Source of the DNA: Epiperipatus broadwayi
Taxonomy: Eukaryota; Onychophora; Udeonychophora; Euonychophora; Peripatidae
DNA length: 64,000 bases
Reading direction: 5' to 3'
NCBI GenBank assembly: GCA_028023455.1
Contig: JAQFVV010000017.1
Coordinates: 806,001 to 870,000, forward strand
Under the pieces are notes generated by a model. That model had not been told where the DNA came from and did not search any database. It saw nothing but the letters and a program-made list of their open reading frames with translations. Shown in pieces: positions 55,849-64,000 of the stretch (within the stretch, counting starts at the first letter, position 1; every line of letters begins with the position of its first letter). A program made the translations under genes and the position numbers.

Positions 55849-56097
55849 GTGAATCTCAAGCAAATAGATCCACAAGAATTGTCCAACATACATACTTGTA
55901 CAACAGAACCCAAACAGAATAACGAATACAAATCGATAATTCTCAATTATGAACTCACTATGGGTCACACTTTCACTCCCATCAATTTGGAAACAATCTG
56001 TGCTGAAAGAGATGTCAGAAAAAGAAAAAAAGAGGATCCATATTCTGTCAACAAAAAGGATTCATGCATTCCATTGTCGAGAAAATGGAACATTTAA
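55849..56097 (+). pseudogene. PLE GIY-YIG endonuclease remnant
   Basis: This 82-codon frame corresponds to the second half of the endonuclease: MGHTFTPINLETICAERDVR, then KDSCIPLSRKWNI at the end. The Y-Y motif precedes it out of frame at about 55825-55850 (SSVYYSESQ). It matches HRFEPSKANIVCTERNDVK and the SKRWML end of the copy at 37813-38130. Confidence 0.8.
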
Positions 56098-56110
56098 ATG
56101 CCGCTTTTAA

Positions 56111-57604
56111 ATATTAACCTTCATTTACATATCAAATCTCGTCCATATATATAGGCATACTTCTAACTGTTAAACAGCACTGATTCTGGCAGTAATCTGT
56201 CGAAAACTTGCTCAGGGCATTATAAAACTTTTGAACTTCAATTGTTGCCTTTTCATAATAATATATTCATTATTGAGTTTAAAATATGAACTATTATGTA
56301 TTAAGATTAAATCTTTTATACTATATATATATCATTGATTTATAGATATAGTTTTTATACTATTTGTATACTTTGATTTCTATTTAATTTTATAATATTT
56401 AATTTATTTTTGATCCCATCTGTATTTTTTATTCAGAATTCTTGATATCCTATAATATTTGCTATCTATTTATTTAAATATTTACAACATTTCTATAGAA
56501 TAAAGTCACTAAGATTAAATAATAATCTCAATGGATTATCTTTACAAATTTTAATCTTAGTAAAAATATATGGATTTTCATAACAAGAATGATACAATTT
56601 ATATTTATAATTTTGTGTTTTTTTCATTTTATTTAATAATTTTATATATTTTATTTTTATTATATTAGTATGATCTGTTGTTAATATATATTTCTATTTC
56701 TTATTCTGTTATTTCTCTATAGTCATTAGAATACCTAACAAATATATTGTTTTTATAATTGTATTTTTTTAAATATTACAGATATTCTTAATATCCTTAA
56801 TTATTCTCCTATATTTATATTTTTTTTTAGAAATTTTCTATGTATAAAAATATTTATTTAATATACAGTTTATATTTTTTCCTCTAATGAAATATTAGCT
56901 AATTTTTTATCTGTACTAATATCAATATTGATGAAAGATAAAAATGTTGGTTCTTTACATATTAAAATAGTTTGTTTGTAGAAAATTGTTAAATTTATGA
57001 AATTAGCCTTTATTTCTTTATTATAATTCATAGTTGCATAAACCTGTTTATCATTACCATCAAGATTGGAGTATTTGATCTATTTTCATTTTTTATTATA
57101 ATTAATATTTATTCATTGACCTCATTTCATGCTGTGGTTCAAGTTATATATCAGGTACATAATAGGTTAAAGCCCTGACTTCATGGTGAGAAAAGGTTGG
57201 CTTATATAGCAATAAGCTCTAAGCATAACTGGTCCACTTATGCTTTGTAAACTGATACTTACAGGCGAGTGCATGTAAATTCGTTAAAGAGCATGACTGG
57301 AAGTTTACTCTTTTCTCTTTATAAAAATATTTTGTAATTATCCCAATACTATTATTTAATATAGTATATTTTGCATTTAGAAAAATTTGTAGAACATAAT
57401 TTTCTACTTTTTGTTTTAATTTACAATTGTTTGATATCTTTTTATTATTTTTAATGATGATTTTACTTGCATTACAGACAACTTTATATAGTTTACAGTT
57501 ATTTAAATATGTTAACCATATTTTAATCTTCTCGATATATATATGCCTAATCTATATAAATTCAATTTATCTATTACTTTTAACATTTTTTTACCAAAAA
57601 TCTT
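56111..57604. other. Anonymous AT-rich DNA
   Basis: Very AT-rich, with (TA)n at 56322-56331. A possible but weak PLE-like minus-strand segment lies near 56880-57060 (KEPTFLSFINIDISTDKKLA) without a diagnostic motif. Nothing firm can be annotated. Confidence 0.4.
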
Positions 57605-57870
57605 TTATTGTACCTATATCCACACACAATCTTATGTTTTGACTACCATGCAGTCTTCTTCAGAGCCAATTTTAATTTAACTTTTTAAAAAGTAAAAAAA
57701 AAAAAAATTATGTTTTGACTGTCCTGCTGTCTTTTTCAGAAGCAATTTTAATTTAACTTTTTAAAAGTAAAAAAACGTTTTTTTACTTTAAAAAAATTAT
57801 ATTAAAATTGGCTCTGAAGAAGACTGCAGGACAGTCGAAACGTAAGATTGTGTATGCATATAGTGTAACA
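57605..57870. repeat. Inverted repeat with hammerhead-like cores facing each other
   Basis: The left arm carries minus-strand cores at 57636-57663 and 57712-57739. The right arm carries a plus-strand core at 57814-57841: CTGAAGA, GACTG/CAGTC stem, GAAAC. The arms also share AAAATTGGCTCTGAAGAAG and TAAGATTGTGT. The centre is poly-A/poly-T. The left-arm copies have GAAAC changed to AAAAC. Confidence 0.7.
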
Positions 57871-58122
57871 GTCAGAAAACGTGTGACTCGTAAACATAGT
57901 GCAGAATTCGACCACCACACAGAACAGCAGCACCATCGAGGTAGCGAAGCCACCCGTGTTACTGAGTTCGAACATAGTTTATCGGTTCCACAATACAATC
58001 CACGAAACAACGCATCTGATGCGACATTAGTAAATATTTCCTTAGGCACGGTGGTCAGGGATATGCAAGAGATTCATGATTTTATTCTCGAGTTAGCCAA
58101 TAATCAAACTAATATTAATTAA
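57808..58122 (+). CDS. Open frame of 104 codons in a GC-richer block, unknown
   Basis: The frame begins inside the hammerhead-like motif, so its first 20 or so residues are probably not coding. The remainder (from about 57870) is hydrophilic and compositionally protein-like: HSAEFDHHTEQQHHRGSEAT, then a C-terminal VRDMQEIHDFILELANNQ that could be helical. No family was recognised. It may be the 3' end of an element's coding region carried next to the terminal motif. The minus frame at 57783-58049 is its shadow. Confidence 0.3.
   Translation: MALKKTAGQSKRKIVYAYSVTVRKRVTRKHSAEFDHHTEQQHHRGSEATRVTEFEHSLSVPQYNPRNNASDATLVNISLGTVVRDMQEIHDFILELANNQTNIN
57814..57841 (+). ncRNA. Hammerhead-like core, well-preserved copy
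   Basis: CTGAAGA (57814-57820), an extra A, perfect 5-bp stem GACTG/CAGTC (57822-57826 with 57832-57836), then GAAAC (57837-57841). It is the same design as the motif at 4534-4562, with a different loop. Stems I and III could not be assigned with confidence. Confidence 0.4.
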
Positions 58123-58250
58123 ACATTCATATTTACATAATCGAGGAAATATTATATAGAATGGGTATCGAATAAATGAAACGTAACTGCAGACGTATAG
58201 TTTAAAATTATTTATTCACACATTTTAATAAGAAAATCATTTACTAATAA

Positions 58251-58492
58251 TATTTTATGGATTCAAAGCTTCATTAGCGGGATTTGCAATACTATTATAT
58301 TTTAAAGAATACATTTATTTATTTAGACATTATTTTATATTGAGGACTTCAGTAGCGGTATTTCCGATACTGTAATGTTTACAAAAGGAATACATTTATT
58401 TGTTTCGACCTTATTTTATCTTGAGGACCTCAGTAACGGTATTTCCGATACTGTAATGTTTACAAAAGGAATTCATTTATTTGAAGGCGTAA
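58251..58492 (+). repeat. Three tandem repeats of about 81 bp
   Basis: Units start at about 58251, 58331 and 58412. Each contains TATTTTAT, a CAGTARCGGTATTTCCGATACTG-like core split across the unit, and an AAAGGAATWCATTTATTT end. The second and third units are the most alike. The first is more diverged (CATTAGCGGGATTTGCAATA). Confidence 0.85.
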
Positions 58493-59060
58493 TCTAGCTA
58501 CCTAAAATTCTCGAGTAAGTATTTCTAATGCATGCCTTGGGGAATTTATACCTTTGCAATGCAAGAGTCTAAAGTAAGATTTAAGAGTAGCGGCGGACAT
58601 ATATTTATTTAATTAAAATATTTATTTTATGACTAAGGGCAAACATTTATTTGAGAGTGAATTACGAAGATAATGCAGAGGCGGAGTGATATATAGAATA
58701 ATAAAATTAAGTAAAGGAACACGTGGTACGCTTTAGAAAGGCGATATGGAATGGCAGTATATCGAAACTGCAATGCCGCGAATGGGTTTATAAGAATGTC
58801 GGGCTGGTCTCTGCCATCGGCCCGACGAAGTAAGGTGTCACATAAGCATAACCAGGGACAAGCGGTCCGTGTCGCAGTTTGCCGGCTGGCTGCGTGACTT
58901 CGTCAAGTCCTACGGGAGCACCCATTATGCCCGCTTGTGTAGGACGACTGGGGTTAATTTCAACCCTGAAGAATCCGGAAATTTCACGGCGGAATGGGTC
59001 ATCGCATCTCTAAAACGTAACACATGTATACTGTATAAACGATTATGATGAGATTTAAAT
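58493..59060. other. GC-rich island of unknown nature
   Basis: From about 58700 to 59030 the sequence is clearly richer in G and C than anywhere else in the window. It holds a perfect 7-bp hairpin GTCGGGC/GCCCGAC near 58798-58828 and many CpG dinucleotides, without a long open frame. It resembles the regulatory part of an LTR or an unmethylated island, but no diagnostic signal is present. A TGGCGAC string just beyond (about 59106) looks like an LTR-element primer site, without other support. Confidence 0.4.
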
Positions 59061-60779
59061 AGATTTCTGACTCGGCCCTACATTATCAACATTTACTAAA
59101 GAACGTTGGCGACTCTCAAAGAAATGTAATTTGATGGAATTATTCATTAAGATTTAATATATACAAAACATATCTAAACTGGGAATGATTACAACTAATA
59201 TGCCAGCCATTTGCGAAGTTGTAGACCCCTGCATTACAATAAATGAAGCATTGAATGCGTGTCGGTTTATATGAAAATTAAATTATTTATGAAAGTAATG
59301 TTAATGAAATCTGACATGCATTCACTATTTCAAGCGATCATAGATTTAAACTTTGAACATTGAGACAATTATTAGCATGCAATAATTAAATAATAAATAT
59401 AGATAAAATGTAGATTTTAGAAATACGCACCCAAGAAAGATAGAATGAGGTAAGCTAGATTATTAGAGAAATTTACACATTAAGTTAATTATTCAATTTT
59501 AGTTATACAAATGGTAGTTTTTACATTTTACAATTTAGATAAGTAATATGAAGAATAGCTATAGCATGTTATTAGAGTACTCTAGAGTTTGAACACAGAC
59601 AGGTACCTGTTTTATAAGAAGTTTTCTGATTCCATTAGTTTAGCAGCAAAAAGTTCACGAGTGGCAATTCTTTCTTGTATTTAGATATTTCATTTACTTT
59701 CACAGCAGCAGCAGCTTTCTCATTTATTTCAGGCAGCAGATCTTCATGGTGAATTTATGATGGGCAATGGAAAGTTCGGCATCCGATAGGCCATCTCCCG
59801 ATGGAGAATAATCTAGGTGCTTTTACTCGGTCATACCTTGGCAGGAACAATTTATTTTTATATTTTGGAGACTCTCAGTGATCGAGAGCAAAGCTAAAGT
59901 TGAAGTGAATGTCTCCAGCAAGTCTAAGATGGCCTCTTTTTTTATCTTGATCTTTCACATTTTTGTTAAGGTATTTTTAGGTTCTACTTAATCTGCCCTG
60001 AGGATAATCAATGCATTTTGTTGGTTTTAATTAAAGAAAGCTGCCGTTCTATTGTTTACATTTTACATTTACTAATTACATTTTGGGGAATTTTTCTTTA
60101 ATTAATCTATTATCTATCACTGACCGATGCTTTTAAATTTCAAAGACAAAAAGGGAACATAAGATTATTTTAACTTTTAATTAAATATTACATCAGATTT
60201 TTTTTAGAATTATTATTAAACGAAATTTAAACAAAGCAATAAATACGAACTTTATAATCCAAAATAAATGATTAAAATTATATAATAACTAAAAGAAATC
60301 TAAATTATATTATTTTATCCCTATTTATTGCCTTTAATTTGAGATCGAAATGTGTGCATGTTTATGCTGAATTCTACATATATTTATACATTTTTAATAT
60401 TGCTACACACACAATTCGATACCAAAAAGTTTAAATTTGGGGGGGATAGACCGGTCAGGGAGAGATGATAGAAAAAGGTGAAACTTAAGATTCGAATACG
60501 AATCTTACTGTTTCATTAGGTACAATAAAAGGTTTTTGCTAATAAGTGTTCAAAGTAGTGGATACATTGCATTTATATAAGATATTACTGCAAAATAAAG
60601 GAAGTGGTCAATTTGGTAATATTTATGCCTAATCTAGTTAAATGTTTTACTTTTTTCATTGTTTGTAGATCAAAAGCAAAATAACAAACATTATTAGATT
60701 ATCATCAAAAATGGAAATAAATTTAATCCATTACATTGTTATTTGATACAATTCTTAAATAAGTAATATAATAAAATAC
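59061..60779. other. Anonymous DNA
   Basis: The part at 59690-59960 is somewhat less AT-rich and includes an (AGC)n-like CAGCAGCAGCAG run at 59704-59715. No coding frame or known repeat was recognised. Confidence 0.45.
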
Positions 60780-61115
60780 ATAATATCATTATATAACACC
60801 AATAATTCTACATATGTATAATAATATTAAAAAGTTTTTATTTTATACCTTTCTCAGTGTGATTGTAAACTAATTTATAGCTTCAATTTACATTGCATAT
60901 ATAGTGGCATCTAATTATTTTTATATAATATTAAATAAAACTAAAAATAATGGCAAAAAAAATCAAATATTTAAAAATGTAACATATAAAAGTAAAATTT
61001 GTCAATTAAACAACATATAGCAATTATACAAAATATGCAAGAAATATATTATATAAAGATATATAACTCCATTCATTTTAATTGACTATTTATTAATTAT
61101 ATTAATTGATGTTAT
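60780..61115 (+). repeat. Left arm of a long inverted repeat (repeat R plus PLE end)
   Basis: This arm is the inverse of 62155-62520. It contains repeat R (also at 46440-46710) and continues through TTAATTGACTATTTATTAAT and AATTAATTGATGTTATAT. It is followed by a PLE endonuclease fragment, suggesting that repeat R is part of the terminal region of that PLE lineage. Confidence 0.7.
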
Positions 61116-61265
61116 ATTTTTATGCAATCTATTTTATTTCCATATTTTAAATAATGAATGTATAAAAAAGGAATTGTATATAAAATTAATTGTGATTATT
61201 GCAATATGATTTATTATGGTCATAGAGGAAAACAATTACATAAAAGAACAAAAGCAAAACATTAA
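61116..61265. pseudogene. PLE endonuclease scraps on both strands
   Basis: The minus strand at 61120-61170 reads IHYLKYGNKIDCIK, matching 51525-51716. The plus strand at 61190-61260 reads CDYCNMIYYGHRGKQLHKRT, which has the GIY-YIG Y-Y motif (MIYYGH) and the following Arg region. The two pieces point away from each other, so this is a rearranged junction. Confidence 0.6.
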
Positions 61266-61274
61266 ACATCACTT

Positions 61275-61560
61275 GATCACCATTTCTTATGCTTGTTCAT
61301 ATGTATTATTAAAACAGGCAAAACTCTCCATATAGTAGTGCCACTCAGTGCAAGCCAGAGTAATCAATGGATGCCAGAAGGCATGGGCATAAAATCCCTA
61401 TCTAGTGCCTACTCATCCAATATCTCCAGACCATGGTGCAGTGCTTTCGGATAGGGATTTTGTGCACAAGCCTTCTGGTATTCATTGATTATTCTGGCTT
61501 GCGCTTAGTGGCACTACTCTATGGAGTGTTTCGCCTGTTTAAAGAACAAAAGAACATGTC
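61275..61560. repeat. Palindromic PLE-type terminal repeat, short form
   Basis: The arms 61310-61420 and 61445-61545 are inverse copies sharing GCAAAACTCTCCATATAG, GCCACTCAGTGCAAGCC and ATCAATGGATGCCAGAAG. It is related to 39271-39749, but its centre, including the hammerhead-like core, is deleted. Confidence 0.7.
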
Positions 61561-61624
61561 ACTACAATTAATAGATGATAAATCTGCATTACTTAACAGA
61601 CTGTAATTATAAATATATCTACTG

Positions 61625-61905
61625 TTCTGTGTACTACAGAGAATCTCAGGCCAATTTATCAATATGTATTGTTTAGCACTTATATCTTTATAATAAAGCT
61701 AAAACACATGTCAACACTCATTCAATCTTCTTTGAACATGTAACCACAACTGGCCATGCCTTTGAGCTCAGCCACATTAAAGTCATCTCTACTTAGAGCA
61801 ATGATACCAAACACAAAATCAAAGAAGCATGGCACATTTTCTTGGACAAACACTCCATCAACAAATGGGAATCTTGTGTCCTTGTCAAGAAAGGACCTAT
61901 CCAAC
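61625..61905 (+). pseudogene. PLE GIY-YIG endonuclease fragment
   Basis: Plus-strand translation gives CSVYYRESQANLSI (the Y-Y motif followed by the Arg region, here decayed), then YNKAKTHVNTHSIFFEHVTT, GHAFELSHIKVIS, DTKHKIKEAWHI and KHSINKWESCVLV. These align in order with the endonucleases at 37813-38130 and 55849-56097. One in-frame stop and a loss of key Arg positions are visible. The minus frames 61722-61904 and 61793-62029 are shadows. Confidence 0.75.
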
Positions 61906-62054
61906 CTACATCATCAAAAACACAAATATTATCTAAATTAACCTGCATGCAATTTATATGTGCCCAAATTCCATTACAATTATGGCTCTTTATGACTTTA
62001 CTAAGTTGAAAGCATACTAAGCAGACCATGCTTAATTATTATCATTAAAGTTTT

Positions 62055-62165
62055 GCTCTATAATAGATTATATAAAAAATGTAAAATGTTTAAACTACAT
62101 AAAAAAACCTAATAGAAAAAGAAATGGAACTAATTATATTAACTACAGTAATCATAACTGTATGA
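62055..62165 (+). pseudogene. PLE endonuclease C-terminal scrap
   Basis: Reads IDYIKNVKCLNYIKKPNRKR, closely like IDCIKNIKSLNYIKVSNRKK at 51525-51716 on the other strand. It lies at the border of the right arm of the inverted repeat. Confidence 0.6.
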
Positions 62166-62520
62166 ATATATATAAAACATCAATTAATTTAATTAGTTAA
62201 TTGATCAATTAAAAATGATTGGAAATTTATATAATGCATAGTGTATTTTGTGTACATTTTGTATAACTGTTATATGTTGATTAATTGTTAAATTTTACTT
62301 TTGTATGTTACATTTTTTAATATGTGGATTACACCCACCCCCCATTATTTTTTCTTCTAATTAATTTTATATATAAAAACAATAGGTGTTATTATGTAGG
62401 CAATGTAAATTGAAACTTTAAAATAGTTTACAATCACATTGAGAAGGGTATAAAATATTGGCAGAAAACAGCTTTTTGTGATATTGTTATAATAAATACA
62501 TAGATTTATTGCTGTTATGT
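62155..62520 (-). repeat. Right arm of the long inverted repeat (repeat R plus PLE end)
   Basis: Inverse copy of 60780-61115: CATCAATTAATTTAATTAG, AATTTTACTTTTGTATG, ACAATCACATTGAGAAGG. The two arms enclose about 1 kb containing the PLE scraps and the short palindrome. Confidence 0.7.
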
Positions 62521-62639
62521 AGGTATTTTATATTTTATTATGTTATTTATTTTAAAATTATATGAAATAACAATGCAATGGTTAAGTTTCTTTCTCTTTT
62601 TTTTGTTGAGAATGTAACTTTTATAGCAATGATTAGTTT

Positions 62640-63010
62640 ATTAAAACAAGCAAAACTCTCCATATAATAATGCCACTCAGTGCAAGCCAAAGTAATCAAT
62701 GGATTAAAGAATATTTGTGTATAAAATCCCTATCTAATGCCTATTCATCCAATATCCCCAGACTCATTTCTAACTTGTGGCTTTTGTGAGTAAGGAGCCT
62801 TGGGTCACATAGCACTATACCTAGATCTTAGAATCTAATGCAAACCTTGCAGTAGCCCTTTTATCTCTACTTAACTACAAAACTATGAGAATAAAATTGA
62901 AAACACAATAATATTTTCAATCCAAGTTCATTAGCTTTTATAATCATATAGGTCTGAACTCACTACTGTATGGAAAGTTTTGCCTGTTTTAATAACAGTT
63001 ATGAGCAAGC
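62640..63010. repeat. PLE-type terminal repeat related to 39271-39749, second arm mostly lost
   Basis: Shares CAAAACTCTCCATATAAT, TGCCACTCAGTGCAAGCC, AATATCCCCAGACT and CTAGATCTTAGAATCTA, plus the central TTTTCAATCCAAGTTCATTA with the 39271-39749 repeat. The right arm is reduced to GGAAAGTTTTGCCTGTTTTA. The hammerhead-like core on the minus strand is decayed. Confidence 0.7.
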
Positions 63011-63034
63011 ATGAGAAATGGTGATCATGTGATG

Positions 63035-63275
63035 TTTAGTGGTTTAATACTAATCCTGCCTAATGAAGTATGCTTCTCTGATTTTCCACTTGATGTCGTT
63101 TTTCTCAATGCCGACTATTTTGGGGTTGGAGCGTTCAAATACATGTCCTGTCTTCTTGGAATGTTCTAAGAATGTTGATGAGTTATTGTTATTTTTCTTT
63201 GCTCTATTATAGGTGTATCTATGTTGTGCTGTCCTGTTGATTATGCATGCTTACATTTGCTTAGAGGTTAGTGAT
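63035..63275 (-). pseudogene. PLE GIY-YIG endonuclease fragment
   Basis: Minus-strand translation gives RTAQHRYTYNRAKKNNNNSS, TFLEHSKKTGHVFERSN, PKIVGIEKNDIKWKIREAYF. This is the second half of the GIY-YIG domain, with the conserved HRY, GH.F and the Glu/Lys region, preserved in a single frame. The Y-Y motif itself is missing at the right edge, where the inverted repeat 63283-63706 begins. Confidence 0.8.
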
Positions 63276-63282
63276 GATGGTG

Positions 63283-63706
63283 TATTAGATGTGATAATAT
63301 TTTGGACTATTGCCGTTATCTATCATTAAATGTTGAATGTATAGGAAATTTTAAACTTTTCAAATGCAAACAACTTGTTAGTAATAACATATAAATAGAC
63401 AACACAGGTTAGTAATTACATAACATTTTGAGTAGTATTATTCTCTACTTTTCTTCAGGAGTTGTTGGCCTGACCAGTAACAATATTAGCATAGGAGTCG
63501 AACTTACATCTTTAGATTTCTGATGAAGAGTGGAGAGTAATACTACTCGAAATATTGTGTAATTACAAATTTGTGTTGTCTAGTATGTGTTTATTACTAA
63601 CAATTGTTTATATTTGAAAAGTTTAAATAAAGTTTACAATTTTCTGTACATCAACCATTTAATGATAGATGATGGAAATAGTCCAACATATTATCACATC
63701 TAATCA
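63283..63706. repeat. Inverted repeat with hammerhead-like cores near its centre
   Basis: The arms (63283-63463 and 63515-63706) share ATTAGATGTGATAATAT, ATCTATCATTAAATG, AAACTTTTCAAAT, AGACAACACA and GTAATTACA. The inner end of each arm carries a CTGANGA box pointing outwards: 63452-63458 on the minus strand and 63520-63526 on the plus strand. The left arm continues directly into the PLE endonuclease fragment at 63035-63275, so this is a PLE 3' end joined to an inverted copy. Confidence 0.8.
63520..63553 (+). ncRNA. Hammerhead-like core with 6-bp stem II
   Basis: CTGATGA (63520-63526), an extra A, stem GAGTGG/CTACTC (63528-63533 with 63543-63548, one G-U pair), then GAAAT (63549-63553). The opposite-strand partner in the left arm has GAAA changed to AAAA. 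Cleavage site not identified. Confidence 0.4.
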
Positions 63707-63925
63707 ACTTAAGGTTTTGATTTACCAGCAGTCTTTTTCAGAACTATAAGATATATATAAATACGTGAATACAGAAATATTTTGTTTATTTAAACAAACA
63801 ACTTAAGGAGATATAATGTTGTTTGTTTAAATGATAAAGTATTTGTGTATTCATGTATTTATATATATTATAGTTCTGAAGAAGATTGCTGGTGAATCTA
63901 AACTGTAAGGTTGATTAATTTTAAT
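63700..63925. repeat. Inverted repeat with hammerhead-like cores, second adjacent unit
   Basis: The arms 63700-63780 and about 63830-63925 share AATCAACTTAAGG/GTAAGGTTGATT, TTTACCAGCAGTCT against AGATTGCTGGTGAA, and ATATATAAATACGTGAATAC-like sequence. Minus-strand core CTGAAAA at 63735-63741; plus-strand core CTGAAGA at 63876-63882 followed by TAAAC in place of GAAAC. Both cores are damaged. Confidence 0.7.
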
Positions 63926-64000
63926 AAAACAAGCATTGTAACAATATGAAAAGTGGATTTGTTTAATTTTTTATCAATGCATAAAGAAGGATAAGTTGAT

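Larger units (their letters stand above)
54840..56110 (+). mobile_element. Penelope-like element, plus strand, degraded and 5' truncated
   Basis: It has the order RT (54840-55390) then GIY-YIG (55810-56096) on the plus strand. The RT has SHRLASLDIKELV (motif A with its Asp), SRWPMGLSLGGIVC (motif B) and TRYVDDMFIG (motif C, YVDD) near 55300-55325. Stops at 55069 and 55278 and frame changes break the protein. The segment 55490-55710 represents the decayed connection between RT and endonuclease. Confidence 0.8.

Noticed and set aside
57783-58049. Minus-strand 88-codon open frame with Cys-rich sequence
   Set aside because: Overlaps the plus frame and the hammerhead-like inverted repeat; no motif and worse composition than the plus frame.
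59095-59125. TGGCGACTCTC as an LTR-element primer site, implying an LTR ending at about 59106
   Set aside because: No matching second LTR, no CA end and no gag or pol frame downstream.
61722-62029. Minus-strand open frames with Cys and Phe-rich sequence
   Set aside because: Shadows of the plus-strand PLE endonuclease fragment at 61625-61905.

Overview
This 64 kb window looks like intergenic, repeat-dense DNA from a metazoan nuclear genome, most likely an invertebrate. It is strongly AT-rich by eye, carries many AT, CA and ATA microsatellites, and every convincing protein signature belongs to a eukaryotic retroelement. These are Ty3/Gypsy, RTE-type and other non-LTR retrotransposons, and Penelope-like elements (PLEs) with GIY-YIG endonucleases. 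There are no prokaryotic features. I cannot name the species. I see no confident complete host gene; the only host-exon candidate is a weak 61-codon minus-strand ORF at 9430-9615.

Layout. 1170-5160: a degraded minus-strand LINE whose endonuclease and reverse transcriptase are pushed apart by about 1.2 kb of AT-rich sequence carrying a hammerhead-like motif. 5165-11720: anonymous AT-rich DNA with an inverted pair of SINE-like repeats. 11725-31910: a nested set. An old plus-strand RTE copy is split in two (11725-12389 and about 30220-31910) by a younger minus-strand RTE copy (12390-14867), next to which sits a 15.3 kb Ty3/Gypsy element (14868-30199). That element has unusually long LTRs of about 4.57 kb and non-canonical ends. 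32241-32311: a tRNA-Gly-like gene with an extended acceptor helix. 36440-36877: a hAT-like non-autonomous element with a perfect 8-bp target duplication. 37790-38975: a minus-strand PLE. 39271-40265: palindromes with a hammerhead-like core. 41567-44075: a plus-strand PLE flanked by direct repeats (pLTRs). 46440-47805: an RTE fragment with a 9-bp target duplication inside another dispersed repeat. 51485-52264: a PLE fragment abutting a SINE-like copy. 53910-54640: the 3' end of a second type of LINE. 54840-56110: another PLE. 57600-59030: an inverted repeat with hammerhead-like cores, followed by a compositionally distinct GC-richer block. 60780-63925: several PLE-derived inverted repeats.

How the parts work together. 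The Gypsy element has the full set of parts: LTRs, a tRNA-Lys-type primer site, a coiled-coil Gag, protease, RT, RNase H, integrase with D,D(35)E, and a polypurine tract. However, one stop codon and two frameshifts interrupt its reading frames. The PLE modules recur as GIY-YIG coding fragments, terminal repeats, and head-to-head palindromes containing CUGANGA...GAAA cores like those of hammerhead ribozymes. The best-formed case (39593-39630) can be folded into a three-stem hammerhead-like model by hand. That family and the giant-LTR Gypsy element are the most distinctive content of the window.
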